Source: Flavobacteriaceae bacterium (lineage in GTDB: Bacteria; Bacteroidota; Bacteroidia; Flavobacteriales; Flavobacteriaceae). Taken from it: a DNA stretch of 55,798 nt. The notes under the pieces were generated by a model. The model ran no database searches, had not been told where the DNA came from, and worked only from the letters and a program-made list of their open reading frames with translations. Positions 26,933 to 35,754 of the stretch are shown piece after piece (the stretch's first letter is position 1; each line of letters opens with the position of its first letter). The stretch spans positions 1 through 55,798 of the forward strand of contig CANBWX010000005.1 in the NCBI GenBank assembly GCA_947373225.1, written 5' to 3'. A program made the translations under genes and the position numbers.

Positions 26933-26966
26933 TTGAAGGATTCATTCCTAAACTAATTTACTTTTG
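26933..26966 (+). promoter_or_regulatory. Bacteroidota promoter of the DUF6155 gene
   Basis: TTG at 26933-26935, 23 bases, TACTTTTG at 26959-26966, matching TTG-N17..23-TAnnTTTG. The predicted transcription start would be about 12 bases before the ATG at 26985. Confidence 0.6.
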
Positions 26967-26984
26967 CAAGTATAAACCCTGATA

Positions 26985-27515
26985 ATGAGCAAGCGCGATT
27001 TAAAAAAATACCTAACAGAACTCAATAAAAAGCAACTCGAAGAACAAATCATCGAATTGTATGAAAAATTTAGTCCCGTAAAAACCTATTATGATTTTGC
27101 GTTTAATCCAAAAGAAGATATGCTTTTACAGGAAAGTAAACTCAAAATTTCGAACGAATTTTTTCCGCAAAGAGCAGCTTCTGGAAAACCTAGAAGACCA
27201 AAAATGCGGCGTTCTGTTGCTCAAAAATATATCAAACATTTTATTGTTTTGGGCGTAGATCCTTTCATAATTGGCGATGTTATGCTTTATTCGATAGAAA
27301 TTGCACAAACTTTTTCGGCAGAGCGAATTGTAAAACAAGACTTATTTTTCAAAAGTATGTTCACCTCCTTTGAACAAGCCGTTATTTTTATGATTGCTAA
27401 TGGTGTTTTAGAAGAATTTAGAACTAGAATTTTGGCAATTTCTAATGAAACAACTCGTCAAAACTGGTTTAATAGAGAAGAATTTTCTGCAATTATAGAA
27501 CGTTTCGAATATTAA
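26985..27515 (+). CDS. DUF6155 family protein
   Basis: 176 residues, helical, charged at the N-terminus, with the conserved block YYDFAFNPKED followed by PRRPKMRRSVAQKYIKHF. This resembles a family found throughout Flavobacteriia (DUF6155) whose role is unknown. The basic stretch RRPKMRR and the absence of a signal or membrane segment suggest a cytoplasmic protein that could touch nucleic acid; that is speculation. It has its own promoter at 26933-26966. Confidence 0.8.
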   Translation: MSKRDLKKYLTELNKKQLEEQIIELYEKFSPVKTYYDFAFNPKEDMLLQESKLKISNEFFPQRAASGKPRRPKMRRSVAQKYIKHFIVLGVDPFIIGDVMLYSIEIAQTFSAERIVKQDLFFKSMFTSFEQAVIFMIANGVLEEFRTRILAISNETTRQNWFNREEFSAIIERFEY

Positions 27516-27568
27516 AATATTGATATAAAGGTTTTTAATTAAATATTCACTTTTATTTATAATTTATT

Positions 27569-27602
27569 TTGATGAAATAACTCTTTTTTAGGCGTATTTT
27601 TG
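27569..27602 (+). promoter_or_regulatory. Bacteroidota promoter of the helicase gene
   Basis: TTG at 27569-27571, 23 bases, TATTTTTG at 27595-27602, matching the flavobacterial consensus and the geometry of the neighbouring promoter at 26933-26966. The ATG at 27623 is 20 bases downstream. Confidence 0.6.
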
Positions 27603-27622
27603 CAAAAACCCAACGAAAAACA

Positions 27623-29161
27623 ATGCCTCAAAATACAATAGAAACAGAAGTAGAAGACAGAAAAGAACTTTATTCCTATCAGAAAGGTGATATAGATGCC
27701 ATTTTTGAAAGATTGGATAATGCTCCCATGAATCACCATTTGTTATATCAATTACCTACTGGTGGAGGAAAAACGGTTGTTTTTTCGGAAATTGTTCGAC
27801 AATATTTATCAAAACACGACAAAAAAGTAGTTGTTTTGACACATCGAATTGAGCTTTGTAAGCAAACTTCAAAAATGCTAAAAGGGTTCGATGTCAAAAA
27901 TAAAATCATCAACAGTAAAGTAAAAGAACTACCGGATCAAAACGATTATTCTTGTTTTGTGGCAATGGTCGAAACTTTGAAAAATCGTATCAATGACGAA
28001 AAATTACATCTCGATAATATTGGGTTGGTAATCATTGATGAAGCACATTATAATTCCTTTAGAAAATTATTAAGCTCTTTCAAAAACGCTTTTATTTTGG
28101 GAGTTACAGCAACGCCTTTGAGTTCAAACGTTAAATTGCCCATGCACGAGAATTACGATGAATTAATCGTAGGAGATACCATCAATTCATTAATTGAAAA
28201 AGGATTTTTGGCGAAAGCCGTAACCTATAGTTATGACGTGGGTTTAACTTCATTGAAAGTAGGAATAAATGGCGATTACACTGTAAAATCATCCGATGAT
28301 TTATATACCAATATGGCAATGCAAGAGAAATTATTGCACGCATATACGGAGAAATCATTGGGCAAAAAAACGCTGATTTTCAATAACGGAATTAATACAT
28401 CCTTATATGTATACGAAACTTTTAGAGAAGCAGGATACACGATTCGTCACCTTGATAACACCAGCAGTCCTGAGGAAAGAAAGGATATTTTGCAATGGTT
28501 CAAGAAAACTCCAGATGCCATTTTAACATCGGTTGGGATTCTTACCACAGGTTTTGATGAGCCAACAGTAGAAACGATTATCTTGAACAGAGCCACAAAA
28601 TCATTGACCTTATACTTTCAAATGATAGGTCGTGGATCTAGAAAATTACCCAATAAAGATTCCTTTAATGTAATCGATTTAGGAAATAATGCCGCCCGTT
28701 TCGGTTTATGGAGCGAGCCTGTAAACTGGCAACATATCTTTAAATCACCTGAATTTTATTTAGAAAATCTGCGTGACGATACCGAAATCGAATTGTATTT
28801 CAAATACACAATGCCACCAGAACTTCGTGCTAAATTTGCCAAAACTGCAGATGTAACTTTTGATGTTGATGAAGAACACAAGCAAGTAATTGCTCAAAAT
28901 TTGCGCTCTAAAGTAGTTTTAGAAAAATCAATGGAGCAACATGCAGCCATGTGCGTTGATAATACCGAAGAATTACGAGATGCAAAAGCCTTATTCAAAG
29001 AGTTAGATCCAGATATTGATTGCCGTTTGAAACGCTATGCAAAATGTTTGAGCCAATGTAGCAAAAACTACCGCGAATGGCTGGTAGACGACTATAAACT
29101 GAAATTAACGTTATTAATAGGGAAGAAGTATCGGGAGAAAATCATGAGTGAAGCCGATTAA
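27623..29161 (+). CDS. DEAD/DEAH-box superfamily II helicase (SSL2/RadD-like)
   Basis: 512 residues. Walker A PTGGGKT (45-51), DEAH box IIDEAH (139-142), motif III VTATP, motif VI GRGSRK and the late conserved VIDLGNNAARFG. The two RecA-like lobes span about 15-380, then a C-terminal region of ~130 residues with several Cys but no recognisable zinc finger. It resembles the RadD/YejH branch of SF2 helicases that act in DNA repair; its exact substrate is unclear. It has its own promoter (27569-27602) and is followed by the second helicase gene. Confidence 0.88.
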   Translation: MPQNTIETEVEDRKELYSYQKGDIDAIFERLDNAPMNHHLLYQLPTGGGKTVVFSEIVRQYLSKHDKKVVVLTHRIELCKQTSKMLKGFDVKNKIINSKVKELPDQNDYSCFVAMVETLKNRINDEKLHLDNIGLVIIDEAHYNSFRKLLSSFKNAFILGVTATPLSSNVKLPMHENYDELIVGDTINSLIEKGFLAKAVTYSYDVGLTSLKVGINGDYTVKSSDDLYTNMAMQEKLLHAYTEKSLGKKTLIFNNGINTSLYVYETFREAGYTIRHLDNTSSPEERKDILQWFKKTPDAILTSVGILTTGFDEPTVETIILNRATKSLTLYFQMIGRGSRKLPNKDSFNVIDLGNNAARFGLWSEPVNWQHIFKSPEFYLENLRDDTEIELYFKYTMPPELRAKFAKTADVTFDVDEEHKQVIAQNLRSKVVLEKSMEQHAAMCVDNTEELRDAKALFKELDPDIDCRLKRYAKCLSQCSKNYREWLVDDYKLKLTLLIGKKYREKIMSEAD

Positions 29162-29303
29162 TTTTCAGGAGTTATTTCCGAACTGGCGAAGCAATTCGTT
29201 GCAATCTTTTCTTTTTTAAAGAAAAAAAAGGATTTCCACTACTATCTGGGCTAGGTAATTTATTTACAAAACAACAATTTTATAAAATTATTAAATCTAA
29301 AAA

Positions 29304-30644
29304 ATGTCAAAACAATTCTCTGATTTAGGAATCTCAGCGCCTTTGCTAAAAGCCATAACTGAGTTAAAATTTGTTGCGCCAACAGAAATTCAAACAAAGA
29401 CTATTCCGTTACTTTTATCAAATACTACTGATTTTGTTGGACTTGCCAAAACAGGAACAGGAAAAACAGCCGCATTTGGTTTGCCATTATTACAATTAGT
29501 AGACACAAATTCTCCGATAGTTCAAGCTGTAATTCTAGTTCCAACACGGGAATTAGGACATCAGATTTTTAGTAATTTAGAAGCTTTCGCTAAATATTTA
29601 CCTGAGGTTTGCATCGCAGCAACTTGCGGAGGGATTCCAATAAAACCACAAATAGAACGATTAGAATCTCCAACACATATAGTAGTGGCAACGCCTGGTC
29701 GTTTAATTGATTTGATCCAACGCAAAGCAATTCATTTAAAAGAAACCAAATTTCTCGTTCTTGATGAAGCCGATGAAATGGTTTCTATTTTAAAAGAAAG
29801 CTTAGACGAAATTATTGCCGAATTACCAAAGAATCATAAAACTTTTTTGTTTTCGGCTACAATGCCAGGAACTATTAAGCAATTAATACAGAATTACTTA
29901 AACAAAAATGTTGTACAAGTAAGTGCAGACATGCAAACAATTGGAAATCAAGGAATAGATCATCAGTATATTGTGGTAAATCCCATCGAAAAACTCGATG
30001 TTTTGATGCATTTTCTAACTTCAAAAGAAGGAGAACGAGGTATTATTTTTTGTAAAACTAAAGCAGCTGTCAATAAATTGGCTAAAAATCTTGCTATTAA
30101 CCGATTTTCATCTGGAGCATTGCACGGCAGTTTATCGCAAGGAATTCGGGATCGAATTATGGAACAATTTCGTGAAGGACACATTAATATTTTGGTTGCA
30201 ACCGACTTGGCAGCAAGAGGAATCGACGTAAAGGAAATATCCTATGTCGTAAATTATCATTTACCCGATGTTTATGAAGCATACGTACACCGCAGTGGAA
30301 GAACCGCAAGGGCAGGAGCAAAGGGACTTTCATTAACTGTTTTGCAACAAGAAGAAGTTGTTGAAATTGCTGATTTCGAAAAAGAATTGGGAATAAAATT
30401 CACCCAATTAAAAAAACCTTCATTAGATAATATTGAAGAAAATAATACGTTACTATGGGCGAAACAAATCTTTAAAACAAAACCCAATCACGAAGTTTCT
30501 TCTGAATTTAAGGATAAAATCAAGACTGTTTTTCATCATTTGACTAAGGATGAATTGATAGAAAAATTATTGGCTAATCAATTGCTTCAAAATAAAGTAG
30601 AGAAAGAAAAACCAGTAAAAAACATAAATCAACCAATTAGATAA
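29304..30644 (+). CDS. DEAD-box RNA helicase (RhlE-like)
   Basis: 446 residues. Q motif near the start (APTEIQTKTI), AKTGTGKT (48-55), PTRELGHQ, DEAD in VLDEADEM, SATMP, and the C-terminal ARGIDVKEI and HRSGRTARAG. This is the complete DEAD-box core; the C-terminal tail of about 70 residues is lysine-rich and may bind RNA. RhlE/CsdA-type enzymes unwind RNA in ribosome assembly or RNA decay. A full promoter was not seen in the AT-rich leader. Confidence 0.92.
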   Translation: MSKQFSDLGISAPLLKAITELKFVAPTEIQTKTIPLLLSNTTDFVGLAKTGTGKTAAFGLPLLQLVDTNSPIVQAVILVPTRELGHQIFSNLEAFAKYLPEVCIAATCGGIPIKPQIERLESPTHIVVATPGRLIDLIQRKAIHLKETKFLVLDEADEMVSILKESLDEIIAELPKNHKTFLFSATMPGTIKQLIQNYLNKNVVQVSADMQTIGNQGIDHQYIVVNPIEKLDVLMHFLTSKEGERGIIFCKTKAAVNKLAKNLAINRFSSGALHGSLSQGIRDRIMEQFREGHINILVATDLAARGIDVKEISYVVNYHLPDVYEAYVHRSGRTARAGAKGLSLTVLQQEEVVEIADFEKELGIKFTQLKKPSLDNIEENNTLLWAKQIFKTKPNHEVSSEFKDKIKTVFHHLTKDELIEKLLANQLLQNKVEKEKPVKNINQPIR

Positions 30645-30784
30645 TAATTGACTTTTTATAATTTTAAGTACCTTTTTTTATTGTATGTTTGTTTTTTTTT
30701 AAAAATAAATAACTTTAATAAGGTTTTTAGTAGATCTAATAGAATAAATTGACCATCAAATTGAAAATAATAAAAACATATTAA

Positions 30785-31588
30785 ATGAAAGTTCTCTCAA
30801 ATCAAACATTAATAGTTCAGCTTTCAATCTATGGTGGAATATTAATTTTTTTCTGGTTATTGGAGTTGCTAATTTTTCCTCAAAAATTAAAAAATAAAAT
30901 TGCACATACAACTATAAATGCAAAATTTTTGTTTTTTGTACTTCCTGTTCAGGTTCTACTGTCATTAGTCGTTTTTTATGTATCAAGGAGTACCGAAACT
31001 GCTAAATGGGGTATTCTTCACTTTTTACCGGATACAATTAATCCTTTTCTGTTTTTTATTTTAGCATTTCTTATTTTAGATTTATTTGACTATATGTATC
31101 ATTTTATGATGCATAAAACCCCCCTTTTTTGGAAATTTCATCAGGTTCATCATAGCGATATGCAGGTTGATATTTCAACTACTGTGAGAGAACATCCAGG
31201 AGAAACATTTATAAGAGTAAGTTATTTGATAGTAGTTATTTGCATTGTTGGTGCAGCACCATGGGTACTTATTTTAAAACAATTTATTCAAAGTTTTTCT
31301 AATTTGGCATCGCATACAAGAATTATTTTACCGAAAAAAGTTAATGATATTGTTTCGAAATTTTTCGTTACACCAAATACACATCATATTCATCATCATT
31401 ATCAATTGCCTTATACAGATAGTAATTTTGGAGACGTATTAACGATTTGGGATAGACTTTTTTCTACTTTTTCTAAAATGGAACCCTCTCAAGTTGTTTT
31501 TGGTGTAGATACAAATATGAATTCCGAAGAAAATATGGATTTTAAAAACTTGATTTATCGCCCTTTTGAAGAAAAAATTAAAGGATAG
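30785..31588 (+). CDS. Sterol desaturase/fatty acid hydroxylase family protein
   Basis: 267 residues with several membrane segments and the eight-histidine di-iron set: HFMMH, FHQVHHSD and the later NTHHIHHH. These enzymes use a di-iron centre at the membrane to hydroxylate or desaturate lipids or carotenoids. Bacterial members commonly modify carotenoids or hopanoid-like lipids; the substrate here is unknown. It stands alone between a helicase gene and the DUF6134 gene. A TATGTTTG sequence at 30684-30691 resembles a -7 element but lacks a properly spaced -33 TTG. Confidence 0.88.
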   Translation: MKVLSNQTLIVQLSIYGGILIFFWLLELLIFPQKLKNKIAHTTINAKFLFFVLPVQVLLSLVVFYVSRSTETAKWGILHFLPDTINPFLFFILAFLILDLFDYMYHFMMHKTPLFWKFHQVHHSDMQVDISTTVREHPGETFIRVSYLIVVICIVGAAPWVLILKQFIQSFSNLASHTRIILPKKVNDIVSKFFVTPNTHHIHHHYQLPYTDSNFGDVLTIWDRLFSTFSKMEPSQVVFGVDTNMNSEENMDFKNLIYRPFEEKIKG

Positions 31589-31612
31589 TAAAATTCTTAA
31601 CTCGAAAATTTA

Positions 31613-32230
31613 TTAAATTTTATTGATGTTTTGAGAATAATATTTAGTTTGTAAAACCATTTCAAAATCTACTAAAGTATTGTTTACTAGGCAATATTCC
31701 ATTTTACCATTTTCATAAATATATTTGTCTTTATGGCTACTTTTAGGATCAAGCAATTGGAAACTTTTGTTGTTTACAAGTTTAATGGATTTAAAATAAC
31801 CTTCAACTTCTTCAAATATTTTTTCATTGTCTTTTGGTTTGTAAAAAGGTAATATAATTGAACTGGCATAAATGGGTTCATATACTAAACTCGTTTTACC
31901 ATCATGTATAATGATGTATTTGCCATTTTTTGAAGTTATCGAAGATTCTTCCTTAATTTTATTATTTTTATAAAATTTGTAATCACTTTCATAAAGTTTA
32001 CCATTTTCAAAAACAACTTTCATGATAGTTTTAATCTGTGTTGAACCCAAAAAACTAATTTTTGCGTCTGTATCAGATAAATAAGTTACAAAATTCCCCT
32101 GAACACTTTTTTTTGCCGTAACAGTGCCAATAATTTTGCCAGAGACTTTTAAGTCATAAACCAAAGTTTCTGTTTGGGCATAAGTTATCATATAAAAAAA
32201 AGAACAACAAAAGCATAGGAATAATTTCAT
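31613..32230 (-). CDS. Exported DUF6134-like protein
   Basis: 205 residues with an export signal ending around TYAQ. The mature protein looks all-beta (LVYDLKVSGKIIGTVTAKK, IKTIMKVVFENGKLYESDYKFYKN) like the DUF6134 family of Bacteroidota, which has no known function. It is convergent with the fatty acid hydroxylase gene and about 260 bases from the divergent signalling gene at 32492. Periplasmic or outer-membrane-associated location is likely. Confidence 0.72.
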   Translation of the reverse strand: MKLFLCFCCSFFYMITYAQTETLVYDLKVSGKIIGTVTAKKSVQGNFVTYLSDTDAKISFLGSTQIKTIMKVVFENGKLYESDYKFYKNNKIKEESSITSKNGKYIIIHDGKTSLVYEPIYASSIILPFYKPKDNEKIFEEVEGYFKSIKLVNNKSFQLLDPKSSHKDKYIYENGKMEYCLVNNTLVDFEMVLQTKYYSQNINKI

Positions 32231-32491
32231 AGATTTAACTTAAAGATTAATTTTTCGAAATATAACTATAAGTATTTATATTTATAGAATATTTCTTTTT
32301 TTAACATAAATTTTTACATTGTATTTTTTTGCACTATAATTTATATTATGTAAAATAGAATTCATAATAAATAGATATACTAAAGAATAAATGTAGATTT
32401 AATTCTACATATAATAAAATTATTTTCACAGGCTAACACAACTATGTAAAGTTAAATTTATTATTTTTACAATTGACTTACTAATAAAACT

Positions 32492-34408
32492 ATGAACACA
32501 ATAGCTGAAAACATTGCTGATTTTTTAAAAGAATATTCACCATTTAATAATTTAACATTTCAAGAATTATCTGAAATTGCTACAAGTATTCGTGTTGTAA
32601 ATCTAGAAAAAAATAAAACTTTATTTAAAATCAATGATGATTTGCATGATAGTTTTTATGTTGTAGCCTCTGGTGTGATTAATTTATCAATAATTGCTGA
32701 TGCTGAGGAAACTTTATTAAATAAATGTATTGAAGGTGATATTTTTGGCTTAAGACCTTTTTTTGCTAAAAATAAGTACATGATGACCGCAAAAGCACGT
32801 GAAGAAAGTATAATTTATGCAATCCCTATAGCAACTTTTCGACCATTTGTAGCTAATAATTCAGCAGTTTTAGACTTTTTATTAGAAAGTTTTGCCTCAA
32901 ATACAAGTAATCCAGGTGATAAAGAAAATTTAAGAGGAAAATTAATATCTGATAATGTTTACTATTCTGACCAACAATCAGAAATTCAATATTTTCAGAC
33001 ATTAACATATAATACCATACCTTTAGTTGCTACTGCATCAAGTATTATTCAGGATATTGCTCAACTTATGACAAATACCCTTACAAATAGTGTTGTAATA
33101 TGCGAAAACAATAATCCTATTGGTATTGTAACCCATACTGATATGTGTACCAAAATTGCTACAGGTCGGTTTCCCATTTCAACTACAATTGACAAAATTA
33201 TGTCTTCACCAGTTGTAACAGTTGTAGAAAATGTTTCTTTGGCTGAAGCTCAATTACTAATGTTAAAACATAATGTAACTCATTTATGTGTAACTCATGA
33301 CGGTTCAGATAAATCAGCAGTTAAAGGAATTATTTCTGAACACGATTTAATTGTTGCTCAAGCCAGTAATCCAGGTGTTTTAATAAAAGAAATAAAACGT
33401 TCTCAATCCTCAAAAGATTTAAAACTAATTCGAGAACGATTAACCGATATCATCCAAAAATCAATCCATAAAAACATACCGCTTTCTCATGTTAATAAAA
33501 TTGCCAGTGAAATTAATTCGGCAATTATTAAAAGAGCTGTCGAATTATCAATTTTGGATTTAGGCTCACCTCCTGCCCGTTTTGCTTGGTTAAGTATTGG
33601 TAGTCAAGGTCGAAAAGAGCAATTGTTACTTACAGATCAAGACAGTATTTTAATTTTTGAAGACGTTACCGCCGATAAATATAGAGATGTAAAAGATTAT
33701 TTTCTCAAATTAGGAAAAAGGACAACTGCAATTCTCGAAAAAGTAGGATACCAATTATGTCCAAACGGTCATATGGCTAGCAATATGCTTTGGTGTAAGT
33801 CACTGACTGATTGGACAAAACAATATAATAATTGGATAAACACTCCAGGTGAAAATAGTAATGATATTAGCAGTATTTTCTTTGATTTTGAAATTGCTTT
33901 TGGAGAGCAAAAAATTGAAGAAGCCATTGAAAATGTTATTTTTAACAATATTCACAATAACACTTTATTCTTTGATTTTTTAGGAAACGATGCTTTGAGA
34001 AAAAATTCACCGTTAAGTTTTTTTAAGAAATTTATCGTTGAAGAAGAAGGAATAAATAAAGATAAATTTGATATTAAAACACGTGCTTTAATGCCTCTTA
34101 TAGATGGTGCACGTTTATTTTCTTTAAGTCATAATATAAAAGGTATCAATAATACCTATTTAAGATTCAAACAATTAGCAATTGCGGATTCTAAAAAAAG
34201 TGAAATTTATCTTAATTGTGCAGAAGCCTTTTTAACCTTGTCAAAATTTAGAACATTAGAGGGTTTAAAAAATGATAATTCGGGTCAATTCATAAATTTG
34301 CAAGAATTAACAAAAGTAGATAGGGAAAATTTAAAAAATGCTTTAGCACCAATGAAGGAATTGGAAGAATTAATAAAAAACAAATTTCAATTAACTCAAT
34401 TCTCATAA
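32492..34408 (+). CDS. cNMP-binding / CBS / DUF294 nucleotidyltransferase-like signalling protein
   Basis: 638 residues. In order: cyclic-nucleotide-binding domain (about 15-130, GDIFGLRPFF), two CBS motifs (about 175-290, with NNPIGIVTHTDMC and VKGIISEHDLI), a GlnD-like nucleotidyltransferase region with GSQGRKEQ (370-377) and Asp382/Asp384, and a C-terminal DUF294 helical domain. Such proteins are believed to sense adenine nucleotides or cyclic nucleotides. In many bacteria they are next to an exonuclease-like protein and an acetate or monocarboxylate symporter; here only the exonuclease (2 bases downstream) is present. Leader of ~260 bases is AT-rich without a clear promoter. Confidence 0.88.
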   Translation: MNTIAENIADFLKEYSPFNNLTFQELSEIATSIRVVNLEKNKTLFKINDDLHDSFYVVASGVINLSIIADAEETLLNKCIEGDIFGLRPFFAKNKYMMTAKAREESIIYAIPIATFRPFVANNSAVLDFLLESFASNTSNPGDKENLRGKLISDNVYYSDQQSEIQYFQTLTYNTIPLVATASSIIQDIAQLMTNTLTNSVVICENNNPIGIVTHTDMCTKIATGRFPISTTIDKIMSSPVVTVVENVSLAEAQLLMLKHNVTHLCVTHDGSDKSAVKGIISEHDLIVAQASNPGVLIKEIKRSQSSKDLKLIRERLTDIIQKSIHKNIPLSHVNKIASEINSAIIKRAVELSILDLGSPPARFAWLSIGSQGRKEQLLLTDQDSILIFEDVTADKYRDVKDYFLKLGKRTTAILEKVGYQLCPNGHMASNMLWCKSLTDWTKQYNNWINTPGENSNDISSIFFDFEIAFGEQKIEEAIENVIFNNIHNNTLFFDFLGNDALRKNSPLSFFKKFIVEEEGINKDKFDIKTRALMPLIDGARLFSLSHNIKGINNTYLRFKQLAIADSKKSEIYLNCAEAFLTLSKFRTLEGLKNDNSGQFINLQELTKVDRENLKNALAPMKELEELIKNKFQLTQFS

Positions 34409-34409
34409 A

Positions 34410-35006
34410 ATGTTAGACTGGCTAAAAAATATTAATAAAGAACATCCAGAGTTTTGGAAAACTTATTTATCTAAATTCGAAAAAAAATCGGATAGATTTG
34501 TTGTTTTATCCACTGAAACCTCAGGTTTAAACCCAAATACGGATGTAATTACTTCCATTGGCTCTTTTGGAATAATAAATAATACTATTTTTATAGGAGA
34601 TAATTTTGAAGCTGTTTTACTGCAATACAAATTTTTTCACGACAACGGTCTCACAAATGAGTTTGTTGTTGAGAGTAAAATGAAAAAAATTGGCGAGCCA
34701 GAAGCTATACAAGCTTTTATCGAATTTATTGGAAATTCCGTTTTGGTAGGACATCATATTGATTTTGATGTGGAGATGATTAATGCTTCCTTAGAAAGAT
34801 TAGGCTGCGGAAGACTGAAAAATCAAGCTTTGGATATTGATATAATGTACCGAAAATTACAAGATATTAGTAATAAACAATTTTCGCTTGATGAATTATG
34901 CGAAATATATAAAATTCCTAAAAGCGACCATAATTCTTCTTCCGAAGATGCATATAAAATAGCCTTACTTTTTCTAAAATTGAAATCACGTTTAGGGATA
35001 AATTAG
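34410..35006 (+). CDS. DnaQ-like 3'-5' exonuclease with a degenerate first motif
   Basis: 198 residues. The ExoI position reads VVLSTETSGL where the family has DTET: Ser34 replaces the first catalytic Asp, while Glu36 is kept. ExoII keeps Asp120 (HHIDFD) and ExoIII has His174 with Asp180 (HNSSSED, one residue longer than usual). The protein therefore may bind but not cut, or use altered metal coordination. It starts 2 bases after the DUF294 gene, and this pairing is a known recurring arrangement. Stop overlaps that of the convergent PPTase gene. Confidence 0.82.
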   Translation: MLDWLKNINKEHPEFWKTYLSKFEKKSDRFVVLSTETSGLNPNTDVITSIGSFGIINNTIFIGDNFEAVLLQYKFFHDNGLTNEFVVESKMKKIGEPEAIQAFIEFIGNSVLVGHHIDFDVEMINASLERLGCGRLKNQALDIDIMYRKLQDISNKQFSLDELCEIYKIPKSDHNSSSEDAYKIALLFLKLKSRLGIN

Positions 35007-35500
35007 AAAGAAACAATTTGTCTAAATCTGCCATGATGACTTATTGACACAGACTTTATAACTAAATTTTCTTTTTTGCAATAACTTGGAATTCCATTGT
35101 TTTTTTGAATGTTTTCTGAGTTTTCCAAAATTTTTATTGCATCAAAATCTTGACTATTTACAACTGCAATTGTATTGATAAATTGGCTTGTAATAGTTGT
35201 TTTTGTGAAATATAAGTTCTCTTTTATTACTACTTTTCCAAAATAAAAGCCATCAATAATTTCCAAATCAAAACACTCCAATTGCAAAGGAAAATACCCC
35301 CGAATTTGAGTTTGTCTATTGTAAATTTTATAAGCCGCCTCTTTTCTACTCCATAAATTCCAAACCATTAGTTCCTGATTTTTGGCTTTCGAAATCATTA
35401 TTTGCTCTTTTTCGGTAAAGATTTTATCCAAAAAACCTTTTCGTTTCCAATTGCTTTCTTTTTTGGTCAAAGCCAAATCGACAATATCGTTTCCTATCAC
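35003..35500 (-). CDS. 4'-phosphopantetheinyl transferase
   Basis: 165 residues, a short one-domain AcpS/Sfp-type enzyme. MIGNDIVDL (metal-binding Asp) and FTEKEQ ... WSRKEAAYK are the two signature regions. It transfers the pantetheine arm from CoA to a serine of an acyl carrier protein. Overlaps the ACP gene by 4 bases, so that ACP is the obvious target. It is the last gene of the seven-gene polyketide operon. It ends 4 bases into the convergent exonuclease gene. Confidence 0.88.
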   Translation of the reverse strand: MIGNDIVDLALTKKESNWKRKGFLDKIFTEKEQIMISKAKNQELMVWNLWSRKEAAYKIYNRQTQIRGYFPLQLECFDLEIIDGFYFGKVVIKENLYFTKTTITSQFINTIAVVNSQDFDAIKILENSENIQKNNGIPSYCKKENLVIKSVSISHHGRFRQIVSF

Positions 35501-35751
35501 TTTTCGGATAATTTGGTTTCAATTATTTCTATGGCAGATTTTACATCCAGCATTCGTTCCATGGATTGATTATCGATTACAATATTAAATTCTTCTTCAA
35601 TATCTAAAATCACATCGACTAAATTTGCCGAATTTATTTGTAAATCATTAATAAAATCTGTTCTTTCCGTTAAATTATCAAACGCTTCCTGGTTTTTGAT
35701 ATATGGCTTTATGATACTTTTTAACTTCTCGATAATTTCTTGTTTGTTCAT
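35497..35751 (-). CDS. Acyl carrier protein
   Basis: 84 residues, acidic and helical. The attachment serine is Ser41 in LQINSANLVDVILDIEEEF: the usual DSL is here NSA, otherwise the helix II pattern is normal. The overlap with the PPTase gene and the 3-base spacing from the ketosynthase gene show it is a dedicated carrier for this operon, distinct from the primary-metabolism AcpP that would be near fabF elsewhere. Confidence 0.9.
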   Translation of the reverse strand: MNKQEIIEKLKSIIKPYIKNQEAFDNLTERTDFINDLQINSANLVDVILDIEEEFNIVIDNQSMERMLDVKSAIEIIETKLSEK

Positions 35752-35754
35752 ATT

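Noticed and set aside
29200..29232. Terminator after the first helicase gene
   Set aside because: The T/A run forms only weak A-T pairs and the arms are imperfect.
30684..30691. Promoter before the fatty acid hydroxylase gene
   Set aside because: TATGTTTG fits the -7 pattern but no TTG is 17-23 bases upstream.
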